22,478 nucleotides of DNA, taken from NCBI GenBank assembly GCA_035642125.1, contig DASQSZ010000080.1, forward strand, positions 1 through 22,478, read 5' to 3'. Each line of letters starts with the position of its first letter. The first letter of the stretch is position 1. Shown here in pieces: positions 6,721 through 13,786 of this stretch. Position numbers and translations under genes: made by a program. The DNA comes from CALAED01 sp937891035. Lineage in GTDB: Bacteria; Actinomycetota; Actinomycetes; Streptosporangiales; Streptosporangiaceae. The notes under the pieces are model-generated. The model ran no database searches. It was not told the DNA's origin and saw only the letters and a program-made list of their open reading frames with translations.

Positions 6721-6843
6721 GTTCAGCCCGCACGACCCCGATCGGCCGCGGGGGCCACGCGCTCTGCGGCGGCGCGGCGGCCCCTGCGGCCAACCTTCCC
6801 CGGCTTGCCCGCGGGCCCGCTTCCACGCCGGCCGGCGACCGCC

Positions 6844-8043
6844 CTAGATCGCCTCGGCCAGCAGCTTGCCGATCCTGCCCACGCCTTCGGCGAGGTCCTC
6901 GTCGCCGAGGGCGTACGAAAGCCGGAAGTAGCCGGCCGTGCCGAACGCCTCACCGGGCACCACGGCCACCTCAGACTCCTCAAGGACCACCTGGGCGAGG
7001 TCGAGTGAGGTCTCCGGCCGGCGGCCGCGGATCTCCTTGCCGAGCACGCCTTTCACCGACGGATAGACATAGAACGCGCCCTTGGGCTCCGGGCAGTACA
7101 CGCCCGGGATCTCGTTCAACATGCGCACGGTCGTCCGGCGGCGGCGGTCGAAGGCGGTCCGCATGTCGGCGACGGCCGACAGGTCGCCCGACACGGCGGC
7201 GAGCGCGGCCGCCTGGGCGACGTTGCAGACGTTCGACGTCGCGTGCGACTGCATGTTCTGGGCGGCCTTCACCACGTCCGCCGGCCCGATCATCCAGCCG
7301 ACGCGCCACCCCGTCATGGCAAAGGTCTTGGCGACTCCGTTGATCACGATGGTCCGGTCGGCCATCTCGGGGACCTCGACCGGCATCGAGGCGAACTCCG
7401 CGTCGCCGTACACCAGGTGCTCGTAGATCTCGTCGCTGACCACCCACAGCCCGTGTTCGGCCGCCCAGCGGCCGATCTCGCCGACCTGCGCCCGCGAGTA
7501 GACCGCGCCGGTCGGGTTGGACGGCGACACGAACAGCAGCACTTTCGTACGGTCGGTACGGGCGGCGTCGAGCCGATCCACGGTGGTCAGATAGCCGCTC
7601 GTCTCGTCGGTCGACACCTCGACGGGCACCCCGCCGGCCAGCTTGATCGCCTCCGGGTAGGTGGTCCAGTACGGGGAGATCACCAGCACCTCGTCGCCCG
7701 GGTCGAGCAGCGCGGCGAACGCCTCGTACACGGCCTGCTTACCGCCGTTGGTGATCAGCACCTGGGTGGCCTCGACCTCGAGGCCGGAGTCGCGGCGGGT
7801 CTTGGCGGCGACCGCCGCGCGCAGCTCGGGCAACCCGCCGGCCGGGGTGTAATGGTGGAATCGCGGCTCACGGCACGCCGCGGCGGCCGCGTCTACGATG
7901 TAGTCGGGAGTGGGAAAATCGGGCTCGCCGGCGCCGAACCCGATGACCGGCCGGCCGGCGGCCTTCAGTGCCTGGGCCTTGGCCGTGACGGCCAGTGTGG
8001 CAGATTCGGAGATCGCGGCGACGCGAGCTGAGATTCGACTCAT
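6844..8043 (-). CDS. aspC: Pyridoxal-phosphate aspartate aminotransferase (class I, Ib subgroup)
   Basis: The enzyme transfers amino groups between aspartate and 2-oxoglutarate in the cytoplasm. Counting from the ATG at 8043 (399 residues) it has the N-terminal ISESATLAV helix, FGAGEPDFPTPD substrate loop (36-47), YTPAGGLPELR (65-75), SPSNPTGA with N176, SDEIY with D204 and Y207 for PLP, and the Schiff-base Lys239 in NGVAKTFAMTGWRVGW. These fit the Ib subgroup of bacterial aspartate/prephenate aminotransferases. An in-frame ATG at 8079 would add 12 residues (MKRTVAICDDGD) and has a GGGGA at good spacing, so the longer form is possible. Location just upstream of tRNA-Trp-secE and reading away from it matches the Streptomyces neighbourhood. 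Confidence 0.93.
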   Translation of the reverse strand: MSRISARVAAISESATLAVTAKAQALKAAGRPVIGFGAGEPDFPTPDYIVDAAAAACREPRFHHYTPAGGLPELRAAVAAKTRRDSGLEVEATQVLITNGGKQAVYEAFAALLDPGDEVLVISPYWTTYPEAIKLAGGVPVEVSTDETSGYLTTVDRLDAARTDRTKVLLFVSPSNPTGAVYSRAQVGEIGRWAAEHGLWVVSDEIYEHLVYGDAEFASMPVEVPEMADRTIVINGVAKTFAMTGWRVGWMIGPADVVKAAQNMQSHATSNVCNVAQAAALAAVSGDLSAVADMRTAFDRRRRTTVRMLNEIPGVYCPEPKGAFYVYPSVKGVLGKEIRGRRPETSLDLAQVVLEESEVAVVPGEAFGTAGYFRLSYALGDEDLAEGVGRIGKLLAEAI

Positions 8044-8224
8044 GTCGCCATCGTCGCAGATGGCGACCGTACGCTTCATACGGATTCCCCGTCCTCGCCG
8101 CTCGATGCGGGCCTCCTGATCCCGCCGGTTCGACGTCCTCCTCGTTCGCCACGTACACTGCGTCTCTTAGTGATGATGCGTAGTACGGTCACGGCGGCTA
8201 CCGTGGACGCAGCGTCACGCGCAA

Positions 8225-8298
8225 AGGGCAGTAGCTCAATTGGCCAGAGTCCCGGTCTCCAAAACCGGTGGTTGGGGGTTCGAGTCCCTCCTGCCCTG
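8225..8298 (+). tRNA. tRNA-Trp (anticodon CCA)
   Basis: A complete cloverleaf of 74 nt can be folded. The acceptor stem is 8225-8231/8291-8297 with discriminator G8298. The anticodon stem CCGGT/ACCGG (8252-8256/8264-8268) encloses CTCCAAA with anticodon CCA at 8259-8261. The T arm contains GGTTCGAGTCC-type sequence. CCA is not encoded. The D stem GCTC/GAGT closes with a G-U pair. tRNA-Trp immediately upstream of secE is the standard actinobacterial arrangement. Confidence 0.96.
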
Positions 8299-8324
8299 CG
8301 GAGTGCGCAGAGCGCTCGATGTCA

Positions 8325-8384
8325 CGTGTCCGAGCGCGAGTGCGAGCGTGAGCATGCTCGAGATCGCGCGATACCACGGACACG
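8325..8384 (+). other. Structured spacer between tRNA-Trp and secE
   Basis: CGTGTCCG (8325-8332) pairs with CGGACACG (8377-8384). Inside, GCGCGA near 8334 can pair with TCGCGC near 8364, and a central GAGCATGCTC is a perfect palindrome. The nested pairings suggest one long stem in the tRNA-secE transcript. It could be a processing site, a terminator after the tRNA or a secE leader; the sequence alone does not decide. Confidence 0.4.
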
Positions 8385-8409
8385 ACCGATGAGGTGAACG
8401 GCGGCACAG

Positions 8410-8652
8410 ATGGCGACTGGGACCGACAACAAGCCGGCGAAAGAGGACAAGGGACGGCCACGGCGCAGATGGCCCAACCCCGCTCTGTTCGTGCGGCAGG
8501 TCATCGCTGAGCTGCGCAAGGTCATCTGGCCGACGCGCAAGAACCTCATCAACTATACGGTCGTGACGCTGATCTTCGTGCTTATCATGGTCGGCATCGT
8601 TTCGGCGCTCGACTTCGGGCTGACGAAGGCCGTTTTCGCGGTCTTCACCTGA
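8410..8652 (+). CDS. secE: Preprotein translocase subunit SecE
   Basis: The 80-residue protein has the single-helix SecE layout: a basic N-terminus (KEDKGRPRRRWPNP), the amphipathic conserved segment FVRQVIAELRKVIWPTRK (about 27-44), and one membrane helix at about 49-70. SecE clamps SecY and stabilises the SecYEG channel in the cytoplasmic membrane. GAGGTGA about 11 bases upstream of the ATG serves as ribosome site. The gene is followed by nusG after 66 bases, the near-universal bacterial pair. Confidence 0.97.
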   Translation: MATGTDNKPAKEDKGRPRRRWPNPALFVRQVIAELRKVIWPTRKNLINYTVVTLIFVLIMVGIVSALDFGLTKAVFAVFT

Positions 8653-8718
8653 TCGGGCCGATCAACGCGTCGCCGCACCGCTCCACCCAACACCAAAGTC
8701 GTACGAGAGAGAGTCATC

Positions 8719-9537
8719 GTGTCCGAGTCCCCAGAGCCCCGCGACGAGGCCGGCGAGGAGGCCCGGTCGCCGGAGGAGGCGGCTGTGGCGGCCGAGGGTG
8801 GGGCCGCCCTCGCATCTGACGGGGAAGCGGCCATGGAGTCGGCGGCGGCCGCGGACGACGAGATCGACGGCGAGAAGCCCGCTGACGAGACCTTCGCGGA
8901 CGACGCCGACGACGAACTCGACGATGACGACGCGGCCGAGCCGGTGGTCGAGGTCGACCCGCTGGCCGAGTTCAAGACCCAGCTGCGGCTGCAGCCGGGC
9001 CAGTGGTACGTCGTGCACTCCTATGCCGGCTACGAGAACCGGGTCAAGACCAACATCGAGACCAGGACGCAGTCCCTCAACATGGAGGACTACATCTTCC
9101 AGGTCGAGGTCCCGCAGCACGAGGTGACCGAGGTCAAGGGCGGCAAGCGGCAGAAGGTCAACGAAAAGGTGCTGCCGGGCTACATCCTGGTCCGCATGGA
9201 GCTCACCGACGAGTCATGGGCCGCGGTGCGCAACACCCCGGGTGTCACCGGCTTCGTCGGGCTGTCCAGCACGCCGTCGCCGCTCAGCCTGGACGAGGTC
9301 GCCAACCTCCTGGCGCCCGAGCCTGAGGAGCAGGCCAAGACCACCGAGGCCGCCAAGGTGGCCACGGTCGACTTCGAGGTCGGCGAGTCCGTCACCGTCA
9401 TGGACGGCCCGTTCGCCACGCTGCCCGCGACGGTCAATGAGATCAACGCCGACACCCAAAAGCTCAAGGTGCTGGTTTCAATCTTCGGCCGAGAGACCCC
9501 GGTCGAGCTTTCGTTCAACCAGGTCGCCAAGATCTGA
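8719..9537 (+). CDS. nusG: Transcription termination/antitermination factor NusG
   Basis: The 272-residue protein binds RNA polymerase beta' and links it to Rho or the ribosome. An Asp/Glu/Ala-rich N-terminal extension occupies about residues 1-75 and is typical of actinobacteria. The NGN domain follows (about 90-190; QWYVVHSYAGYENRVKTNI, EKVLPGYILVRM, NTPGVTGFVG). The C-terminal KOW domain is at about 215-272 (VGESVTVMDGPFATLPATV, FGRETPVELSFNQV). The GTG start at 8719 follows a GAGAGAGAG purine run at 8705-8713. A hairpin-rich spacer of 179 bases separates it from rplK. Confidence 0.97.
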   Translation: MSESPEPRDEAGEEARSPEEAAVAAEGGAALASDGEAAMESAAAADDEIDGEKPADETFADDADDELDDDDAAEPVVEVDPLAEFKTQLRLQPGQWYVVHSYAGYENRVKTNIETRTQSLNMEDYIFQVEVPQHEVTEVKGGKRQKVNEKVLPGYILVRMELTDESWAAVRNTPGVTGFVGLSSTPSPLSLDEVANLLAPEPEEQAKTTEAAKVATVDFEVGESVTVMDGPFATLPATVNEINADTQKLKVLVSIFGRETPVELSFNQVAKI

Positions 9538-9549
9538 GGGCCAACCGGC

Positions 9550-9578
9550 GGATATCGGCGCGCCGGCGCCGGATATCC
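9550..9578 (+). repeat. Hairpin 1 in the nusG-rplK spacer
   Basis: GGATATCGGCG (9550-9560) pairs with CGCCGGATATCC (9567-9578) with one bulged base and a 6-base loop. It starts 12 bases after the nusG stop. GGATATC on both arms makes it stand out. It may be a terminator for secE-nusG or protect the 3' end of that mRNA. Confidence 0.55.
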
Positions 9579-9621
9579 TTGCCACAGCGACAGACGTCCC
9601 CGCGTCGGGCGGGGCCGGTCC

Positions 9622-9655
9622 CAACACCGCGGCCCGAGTTCCAGCCGCGGTGTTG
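9622..9655 (+). terminator. Perfect 12-bp hairpin between nusG and rplK
   Basis: CAACACCGCGGC (9622-9633) and GCCGCGGTGTTG (9644-9655) pair without mismatch around a 10-base loop. There is no U-tract. The position 62 bases before rplK makes it either the secE-nusG terminator or an attenuator ahead of rplK-rplA. Confidence 0.6.
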
Positions 9656-9716
9656 CCCGTGGACGCGGGAGTAGGGGCCAACGCACCATCAGGAACACGC
9701 AAAGGATCGGCACAGC

Positions 9717-10145
9717 ATGCCTCCGAAGAGGAAAGTCAGCGCCGTCGTCAAGGTTCAGCTGCAGGCGGGCCAAGCGACGCCGGCGCCGCCCGTGGGCACC
9801 GCGCTCGGCCCGCACGGCGTCAACATCATGGACTTTTGCAAGCAGTACAACGCCGCCACGGATTCCCAGCGCGGAAACGTCATCCCCGTAGAGATCACCA
9901 TCTACGAGGACCGCTCGTTTACTTTCATCACCAAGACCCCGCCGGCCGCGCAGCTGATCCTCAAGGCCGCCGGCGTCGAGAAGGGCAGCGGCACGCCGCA
10001 CACGACCAAGGTCGGATCGGTCACCCGCGACCAGGTCCGCGAGATCGCGCAGACCAAGATGCCCGACCTCAACGCCAAGGATCTCGACGCCGCCGAGAAG
10101 ATCGTCGCCGGCACCGCCCGATCGATGGGCATCGAGGTCAAGTAA
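9717..10145 (+). CDS. rplK: 50S ribosomal protein L11
   Basis: The 142-residue protein has the N-terminal domain KVQLQAGQATPAPPVGTALG (proline-rich, thiostrepton-binding face), then GVNIMDFCKQYNAAT. The RNA-binding C-terminal domain ends with KDLDAAEKIVAGTARSMGIEV. L11 binds the GTPase-associated centre of 23S rRNA and supports factor binding and RelA activation. The ATG follows AAAGGA by about 11 bases. Length is normal. It is co-directional with rplA 68 bases downstream, the standard L11 operon. Confidence 0.98.
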   Translation: MPPKRKVSAVVKVQLQAGQATPAPPVGTALGPHGVNIMDFCKQYNAATDSQRGNVIPVEITIYEDRSFTFITKTPPAAQLILKAAGVEKGSGTPHTTKVGSVTRDQVREIAQTKMPDLNAKDLDAAEKIVAGTARSMGIEVK

Positions 10146-10213
10146 CCATCGAGGTGGGAGAGCCCGGCGCTGGCCCGCGACCACCGACCCGATCCAGAAC
10201 CGGGAGCACACAC

Positions 10214-10939
10214 ATGAAGCGCAGCAAGGGTTATCGCAACGCGGACAAGGCGATCGACCGCGACCGGCTGTACACGCCGGTCGAAGCCGTCCGGCTGGCC
10301 AAGCAGACGTCGACGACCAAGTTCGACGCGACCATCGAGGTCGCGCTGCGGCTCGGCGTCGACCCGCGCAAGGCCGACCAGATGGTCCGGGGCACGGTCA
10401 ACCTGCCGCACGGCACGGGCAAGACGGCCCGGGTGCTCGTCTTCGCCGGCGGCGCCAAGGCCGACGAGGCACGGGCGGCGGGTGCCGACTACGTCGGGTC
10501 CGACGACCTGATCGAACGGATCCAGGGCGGCTTCCTCGACTTCGACGCCGTCGTCGCAAGTCCCGACATGATGGGCAAGGTCGGGCGGCTCGGCCGGGTG
10601 CTCGGCCCACGTGGTCTGATGCCGAACCCGAAGACCGGCACCGTGACCGGTGACGTGGCCAAGGCCGTCACCGACATCAAGGGCGGCAAGATCGAGTTCC
10701 GGGTCGACCGGCACGCGAACCTGCATTTCATCATCGGCAAGACGTCATTCTCCGACCGTCAGCTGGTGGAAAACTACGCGGCGGCGCTGGAAGAGATCCT
10801 GCGGCTCAAGCCGACGGCCGCCAAGGGCCGCTACCTCAAGAAGGCCACGATCGCGACGACAATGGGGCCGGGGATTCCCGTCGACCCCAACCTGACCAAG
10901 GCGCTCACCGCCGAGCTCGAAGAGGCGGCCGCGAGCTGA
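10214..10939 (+). CDS. rplA: 50S ribosomal protein L1
   Basis: The 241-residue protein forms the L1 stalk of the large subunit and binds 23S rRNA; in several bacteria it also represses its own operon. Signatures are the N-terminal MKRSKGYRNADKAID, FDATIEVALRLGVDPRKADQMVRGTVNLPHGTG (about 37-69) and GRVLGPRGLMPNPKTGTVT (about 128-146). ATG 10214 follows GGGAG (10202-10206) with seven bases of spacer. A longer open frame extends far upstream through nusG and rplK in another reading frame but is not coding. The stop lies within a 10-bp tandem repeat. Confidence 0.98.
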   Translation: MKRSKGYRNADKAIDRDRLYTPVEAVRLAKQTSTTKFDATIEVALRLGVDPRKADQMVRGTVNLPHGTGKTARVLVFAGGAKADEARAAGADYVGSDDLIERIQGGFLDFDAVVASPDMMGKVGRLGRVLGPRGLMPNPKTGTVTGDVAKAVTDIKGGKIEFRVDRHANLHFIIGKTSFSDRQLVENYAAALEEILRLKPTAAKGRYLKKATIATTMGPGIPVDPNLTKALTAELEEAAAS

Positions 10940-10952
10940 GCCGAGCTGAGCC
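10933..10952 (+). repeat. 10-bp tandem duplication across the rplA stop
   Basis: GAGCTGAGCC is repeated exactly at 10933-10942 and 10943-10952, followed by a TGAGCTCAGCC variant and three ACTCA words at 10-11-base spacing up to about 10990. The first copy includes the rplA stop TGA (10937-10939). The pattern looks like replication slippage; the complementary GCTGAG/CTCAGC words can also pair. Confidence 0.8.
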
Positions 10953-11261
10953 TGAGCTCAGCCGTACTCAATCGGACTCAGCAGCACTCAGCAGCAGGTG
11001 GCGAGCCGGCCCCGGCGGCGGCTCGCCGCTCGCCGCCGTCCGAGACGAGACGCACCCCCACCCTCCCTGGATATCCGCAGCTCCGGCGGGTACCCAGGGA
11101 GGGTGGTTCGCTTTCTCGTACGCCTCTGGACGCATGAGAGCGTGGCCCGATTGGTACCAACGGGGGATGCCGCCCAAAAGACGGCGAACCAGACTGAGAC
11201 CCAGCACGTCTCATCGGAAACCGCAATCACGATCACTAAGCGACACGGAGGCATCCTTTTC
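10940..11261 (+). other. 322-base gap between rplA and the lipoprotein gene
   Basis: No gene is visible. The gap holds slippage repeats after rplA, a hairpin (GGCGAGCC 11000-11007 with GGCTCGCC 11020-11027) and a strong 13-bp terminator stem (11058-11106). It also has a perfect palindrome TTGGTACCAA at 11151-11160 and a small hairpin TGAGAC/GTCTCA (11195-11213). The last two sit where a promoter/operator of the lipoprotein gene would be, but no convincing -35/-10 pair was found. Confidence 0.6.
11058..11106 (+). terminator. Terminator of the rplK-rplA transcript
   Basis: CCACCCTCCCTGG (11058-11070) pairs perfectly with CCAGGGAGGGTGG (11094-11106) around a 23-base loop that can itself fold. 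The right arm is followed by TTCGCTTTCTC, a mild pyrimidine run. It ends the rplK-rplA unit and insulates the lipoprotein gene. Confidence 0.75.
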
Positions 11262-12116
11262 ATGAGCCGTCGATTCGCCGCGGGTACCGCGGTGGGCGCC
11301 ACCCTCGTGCTTTCTCTCACGGGCTGTCTCGGTGACTCTGGGGGCGGCTCGGCAGGTGGCGGCGTACAGTTGTCCGCCGCGCAGGTGCTCGAGAAGGCAT
11401 CCCAGAAAACCGGTCAGGTCGACACGTACAAGGCCGACTTCACCATGAACATCGGCACCCAGCAGGGCGCCATGAACATGCACGCGCTCGGACAGTTCCG
11501 GCTCAAGCCGAGCCTGGCCTTCACGATGAACGTTGACAAGATGAGCATGGGCGGCCAGTCGATGCCGATCGGCGCCATTCAGGTGGTCTACCTGGACAAG
11601 GTCGTCTACATGAAGAGCGCGCAGCTGTCCCAGGCCACCAACGGCAAGCCGTGGATCAAGATGGACATCGGCCGGGAGGCTCAGCAGTCCGGCTTCAACC
11701 TCGATGCCCTGATGAACCAGTCTCAGCAGATCAACCCGGCCGAGCAGACCAAGATGCTGACCGCGTCCAAGGACGTCAAGGAGGTCGGCGAGGAGACCAT
11801 CAACGGCATCAAGACCACGCACTACACCGGCTCGATGACGGTGGCCGAGGCCATGGCCAAGCTAGACGCCAAGACCCGGCAGCAACTGGAGAAGGTCTAC
11901 CAGCAGGTCGGCGCCAACAAGATCTTCTTCGACCTGTGGGCGGACGACGAGCAGCTTCCGCGCAAGCTGACCACCAAGATCTCCATCCCGCAGGGGAACA
12001 CCTCCAACACGATCATCTATCAGGACTACGGCAAGCCGGTGAACGTGTCCGCGCCGCCCGCCGACCAGGTGGGCGACTTCCGCAGCCTGTCCGGCGCCGG
12101 AACGTCCCGCAACTGA
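11262..12116 (+). CDS. Secreted lipoprotein, LppX/LprG-like (LolA-type fold)
   Basis: The 284-residue product starts at ATG 11262 with GGAGG (11247-11251) ten bases upstream. The signal sequence ends in the lipobox LTGC with lipidated Cys22, so it is anchored to the outer face of the membrane. A Gly/Ser linker follows. The mature part (about 38-275) alternates beta strands with motifs such as YKADFTMNIGTQQGAMNMHALGQ, VVYLDKVVYMK and TINGIKTTHYTGSM, and ends DLWADDEQLPRKL...YGKPVNVSAPP. This is the pattern of actinobacterial LppX_LprAFG or related LolA-fold proteins that carry lipid in a pocket. The ligand is unknown. Lipoprotein genes between rplA and rplJ also occur in Streptomyces, as far as I recall. 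The mce lipid importer downstream makes a lipid-handling role plausible. Confidence 0.85.
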   Translation: MSRRFAAGTAVGATLVLSLTGCLGDSGGGSAGGGVQLSAAQVLEKASQKTGQVDTYKADFTMNIGTQQGAMNMHALGQFRLKPSLAFTMNVDKMSMGGQSMPIGAIQVVYLDKVVYMKSAQLSQATNGKPWIKMDIGREAQQSGFNLDALMNQSQQINPAEQTKMLTASKDVKEVGEETINGIKTTHYTGSMTVAEAMAKLDAKTRQQLEKVYQQVGANKIFFDLWADDEQLPRKLTTKISIPQGNTSNTIIYQDYGKPVNVSAPPADQVGDFRSLSGAGTSRN

Positions 12117-12136
12117 CGGCAACGGCCACCCGCATA

Positions 12137-12183
12137 GGTCCCGGCCGGTACCCAGGCCGCCGCCTTTGGTACGGGCCGGGACC
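12137..12183 (+). terminator. Terminator of the lipoprotein gene
   Basis: GGTCCCGGCCGGTACC (12137-12152) pairs with GGTACGGGCCGGGACC (12168-12183) over 16 positions with one G-G mismatch and a 15-base loop. It begins 20 bases after the stop. There is no U-tract. It separates the lipoprotein gene from the rplJ promoter. Confidence 0.75.
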
Positions 12184-12191
12184 ACTTGCGT

Positions 12192-12221
12192 TTGGCGGCG
12201 AGGCCGCCGACCGCGTACTCT
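12192..12221 (+). promoter_or_regulatory. Candidate rplJ-rplL promoter
   Basis: TTGGCG (12192-12197) and TACTCT (12216-12221) are separated by 18 bases and match the housekeeping -35/TANNNT -10 pattern. Transcription would begin near 12228, giving a leader of about 220 bases before rplJ. The placement right after the lipoprotein terminator supports it. Not verified experimentally. Confidence 0.5.
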
Positions 12222-12245
12222 AACCCCTGCCAAAGACCGCCGGTC

Positions 12246-12311
12246 GTCACCCCCGTGGGTGACCGAAGGTTCCGTACCCGTGGCTCCGGTCACGGCGCGG
12301 GCGGCCCGCGC
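12246..12311 (+). promoter_or_regulatory. Mutually exclusive hairpins in the rplJ leader (probable L10 leader)
   Basis: GTCACCC (12246-12252) can pair with GGGTGAC (12257-12263). GTGACCG (12259-12265) can instead pair with CGGTCAC (12287-12293). The two share bases and cannot form together. A third stem, GCGCGGG/CCCGCGC (12295-12301/12305-12311), follows. In many bacteria L10, or its complex with L7/L12, binds the rplJ leader and represses the operon. The region fits such a leader by position and folding; I could not confirm the conserved kink-turn. Confidence 0.5.
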
Positions 12312-12364
12312 AGGTGCTGCCGACAGCTTGTTGGTCCGCATGATCCGCATCGGGTCGTGTGCCG

Positions 12365-12394
12365 ACGCCCCGGACGCCTGCGCCGGGGCGTTTT
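12365..12394 (+). terminator. Intrinsic terminator/attenuator in the rplJ leader
   Basis: ACGCCCCGG (12365-12373) pairs perfectly with CCGGGGCGT (12383-12391) around a 9-base loop and runs into TTTT (12391-12394). It is the clearest stem followed directly by a T-run in the window, and it lies 56 bases upstream of the rplJ start inside the same transcript. This is the arrangement of a transcription attenuator controlling L10/L7-L12 supply. Confidence 0.75.
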
Positions 12395-12449
12395 CGTTAT
12401 GCCGCGTCTTATATGTACGGACCGGGCCGGCGCAGATGGAAGGAGGCCC

Positions 12450-13046
12450 ATGGCGAGGGCGGACAAGGCGGCTGCCGTCGCCGAGCTCGCAGAGGAGTTC
12501 ACGAGCTCGAACGGCGCGGTGCTGACCGAGTACCGCGGGCTAACCGTGGCGCAGCTTGGTCAGCTGCGTCGCGATCTGGGCGACAACGCGCGGTTCGCCG
12601 TGGTGAAGAACACGCTGACCAGGATCGCGGTGCGTGACGCGGGGATCGACGCAGGCTTGAGCGAGCTGCTCGAGGGGCCGTCGGCCATCGCGTTCGTCAA
12701 GGGCGACGTGGTCGAGGCCGCCAAGGGCCTGCGTGACTTCGCCAGGACCAACCCGCTCCTGGTGATCAAGGGCGGCGTCATCGACGGCAAGACCATGACG
12801 CCGGACGAGATCTCCACGCTCGCCGACCTCGAGTCCCGTGAGGTGCTGCTCGCGAAGCTGGCGGGCGCGATGAAGGCGTCGATGGCCAATGCGGCCGCGA
12901 CCGTCAACGCGCTGCCCACGCAGCTGGCCCAGTTGGCCGAGGCGCTGCGCGTCAAGCGCGCCGAGGCGGGCGAGCAGGCCGAGCAGGTAGGAGAAGCCGC
13001 ACCGGGCGAGGCCGGCGAGACGCAGGCCGAGACCGAGACCCAGTAG
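12450..13046 (+). CDS. rplJ: 50S ribosomal protein L10
   Basis: The 198-residue protein anchors L7/L12 dimers to the GTPase centre of the ribosome. The N-terminal RNA-binding domain is clear: MARADKAAAVAELAEEF, AVLTEYRGLTVAQLGQLR, ARFAVVKNTLTRIAV. The L12-binding C-terminal helix covers about residues 140-175 (AATVNALPTQLAQLAEALRVKR). A Glu/Gly/Ala-rich tail (about 176-198) makes it some 20-25 residues longer than the E. coli type, as in other actinobacteria. ATG 12450 follows AGGAGG closely (three bases). It lies upstream of rplL in the usual two-gene unit. Confidence 0.97.
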   Translation: MARADKAAAVAELAEEFTSSNGAVLTEYRGLTVAQLGQLRRDLGDNARFAVVKNTLTRIAVRDAGIDAGLSELLEGPSAIAFVKGDVVEAAKGLRDFARTNPLLVIKGGVIDGKTMTPDEISTLADLESREVLLAKLAGAMKASMANAAATVNALPTQLAQLAEALRVKRAEAGEQAEQVGEAAPGEAGETQAETETQ

Positions 13047-13117
13047 CCCGGCGACGCAGCCGACGCATAACGACCAGACCCGAAAAGTACGCGCAGAGCA
13101 CAAAGGAACCGCAGATC

Positions 13118-13501
13118 ATGGCGAAGCTCAGCACCGACGAGCTGCTCGACACGTTCAAGGAGATGACCCTTCTCGAGCTGTCGGAGTTCGTGAAGAAGTT
13201 CGAAGAGGTCTTCGACGTCAAGGCCGCCGCGCCGGTCGCGGCAGCCGCCGCCCCCGCCGCCGCGGCACCGGCCGAGGCCGCGGAGGAGAAGGACGAGTTC
13301 GACGTCGTCATCGAGGCGGCCGGCGACAAGAAGATCCAGGTCATCAAGGAGGTCCGGGCGCTCACCAGCCTCGGCCTCAAGGAGGCCAAGGACCTCGTCG
13401 ACGGCGCGCCCAAGGCACTGCTCGAAAAGGTCAACAAGGAAGCCGCCGACAAGGCCCGCGAAGCCCTGGAGAAGGCCGGCGCGACGGTCACGGTCAAGTA
13501 G
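13118..13501 (+). CDS. rplL: 50S ribosomal protein L7/L12
   Basis: The 127-residue stalk protein has the N-terminal dimerisation domain (about 1-34, LSTDELLDTFKEMTLLELSEFVKKFEE), an Ala/Pro-rich flexible hinge (about 36-57) and the C-terminal factor-binding domain (about 60-127; KKIQVIKEVRALTSLGLKEA, VDGAPKALLEKV). It recruits elongation factors G and Tu to the ribosome. ATG 13118 follows AAAGGA at 13103-13108. It is the last gene of the rplJ-rplL unit and is followed by a strong terminator. Confidence 0.98.
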   Translation: MAKLSTDELLDTFKEMTLLELSEFVKKFEEVFDVKAAAPVAAAAAPAAAAPAEAAEEKDEFDVVIEAAGDKKIQVIKEVRALTSLGLKEAKDLVDGAPKALLEKVNKEAADKAREALEKAGATVTVK

Positions 13502-13543
13502 GACCGTCCCCCATATGGCCACCTAGGCCAACCGCGAACGACC

Positions 13544-13582
13544 AGGGCGGCCGAACCCACGCGTGGGTCCGGCCGCCCTTTC
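13544..13582 (+). terminator. Terminator of the rplJ-rplL operon
   Basis: AGGGCGGCCG (13544-13553) pairs with CGGCCGCCCT (13570-13579). An inner stem ACCCAC/GTGGGT (13555-13560/13563-13568) extends it to about 16 pairs. It is followed by TTTCG. It should stop rplJL transcripts before the mce promoter. Confidence 0.85.
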
Positions 13583-13627
13583 GCATGCCCCGGCGAGACT
13601 TCCTCCTGCGCCGAGTTGAGTACCGGG

Positions 13628-13640
13628 AATTGCAGCAATT
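13628..13640. promoter_or_regulatory. AT-rich palindrome AATTGCAGCAATT upstream of the mce promoter
   Basis: The 13 bases form a perfect inverted repeat (AATTGC, A, GCAATT), rare by chance in DNA of this composition. The 3' edge is seven bases before the -35 candidate, a normal place for an activator or repressor. No adjacent regulator gene is present, so the protein that would bind is unknown. Confidence 0.45.
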
Positions 13641-13647
13641 ACGAAGG

Positions 13648-13677
13648 TTGTGGGGAGTAGTAGTGCCTCGCTAGGCT
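13648..13677 (+). promoter_or_regulatory. Candidate promoter of the mce operon
   Basis: TTGTGG (13648-13653) and TAGGCT (13672-13677) are 18 bases apart and resemble housekeeping promoter elements of actinomycetes. The start site would be near 13684, leaving a leader of about 200 bases before the ATPase gene. Confidence 0.45.
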
Positions 13678-13786
13678 TCTGCCGCGAACGTAACGATCCG
13701 CTTACAGGCTGGGTATTTTCCGGGTTGTCCTGCGGCAGACCCCTTCCTTTTTGTCGATTCGTCGCTACGGTAGGTGGACCCGGCTG

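Noticed and set aside
9242..10213. Long open frame running through nusG and rplK in the frame of rplA
   Set aside because: It overlaps two certain genes in another frame, and the translation there is Arg/Ser/Pro-rich low-complexity sequence typical of out-of-frame high-GC DNA. Only the part from 10214 is L1.
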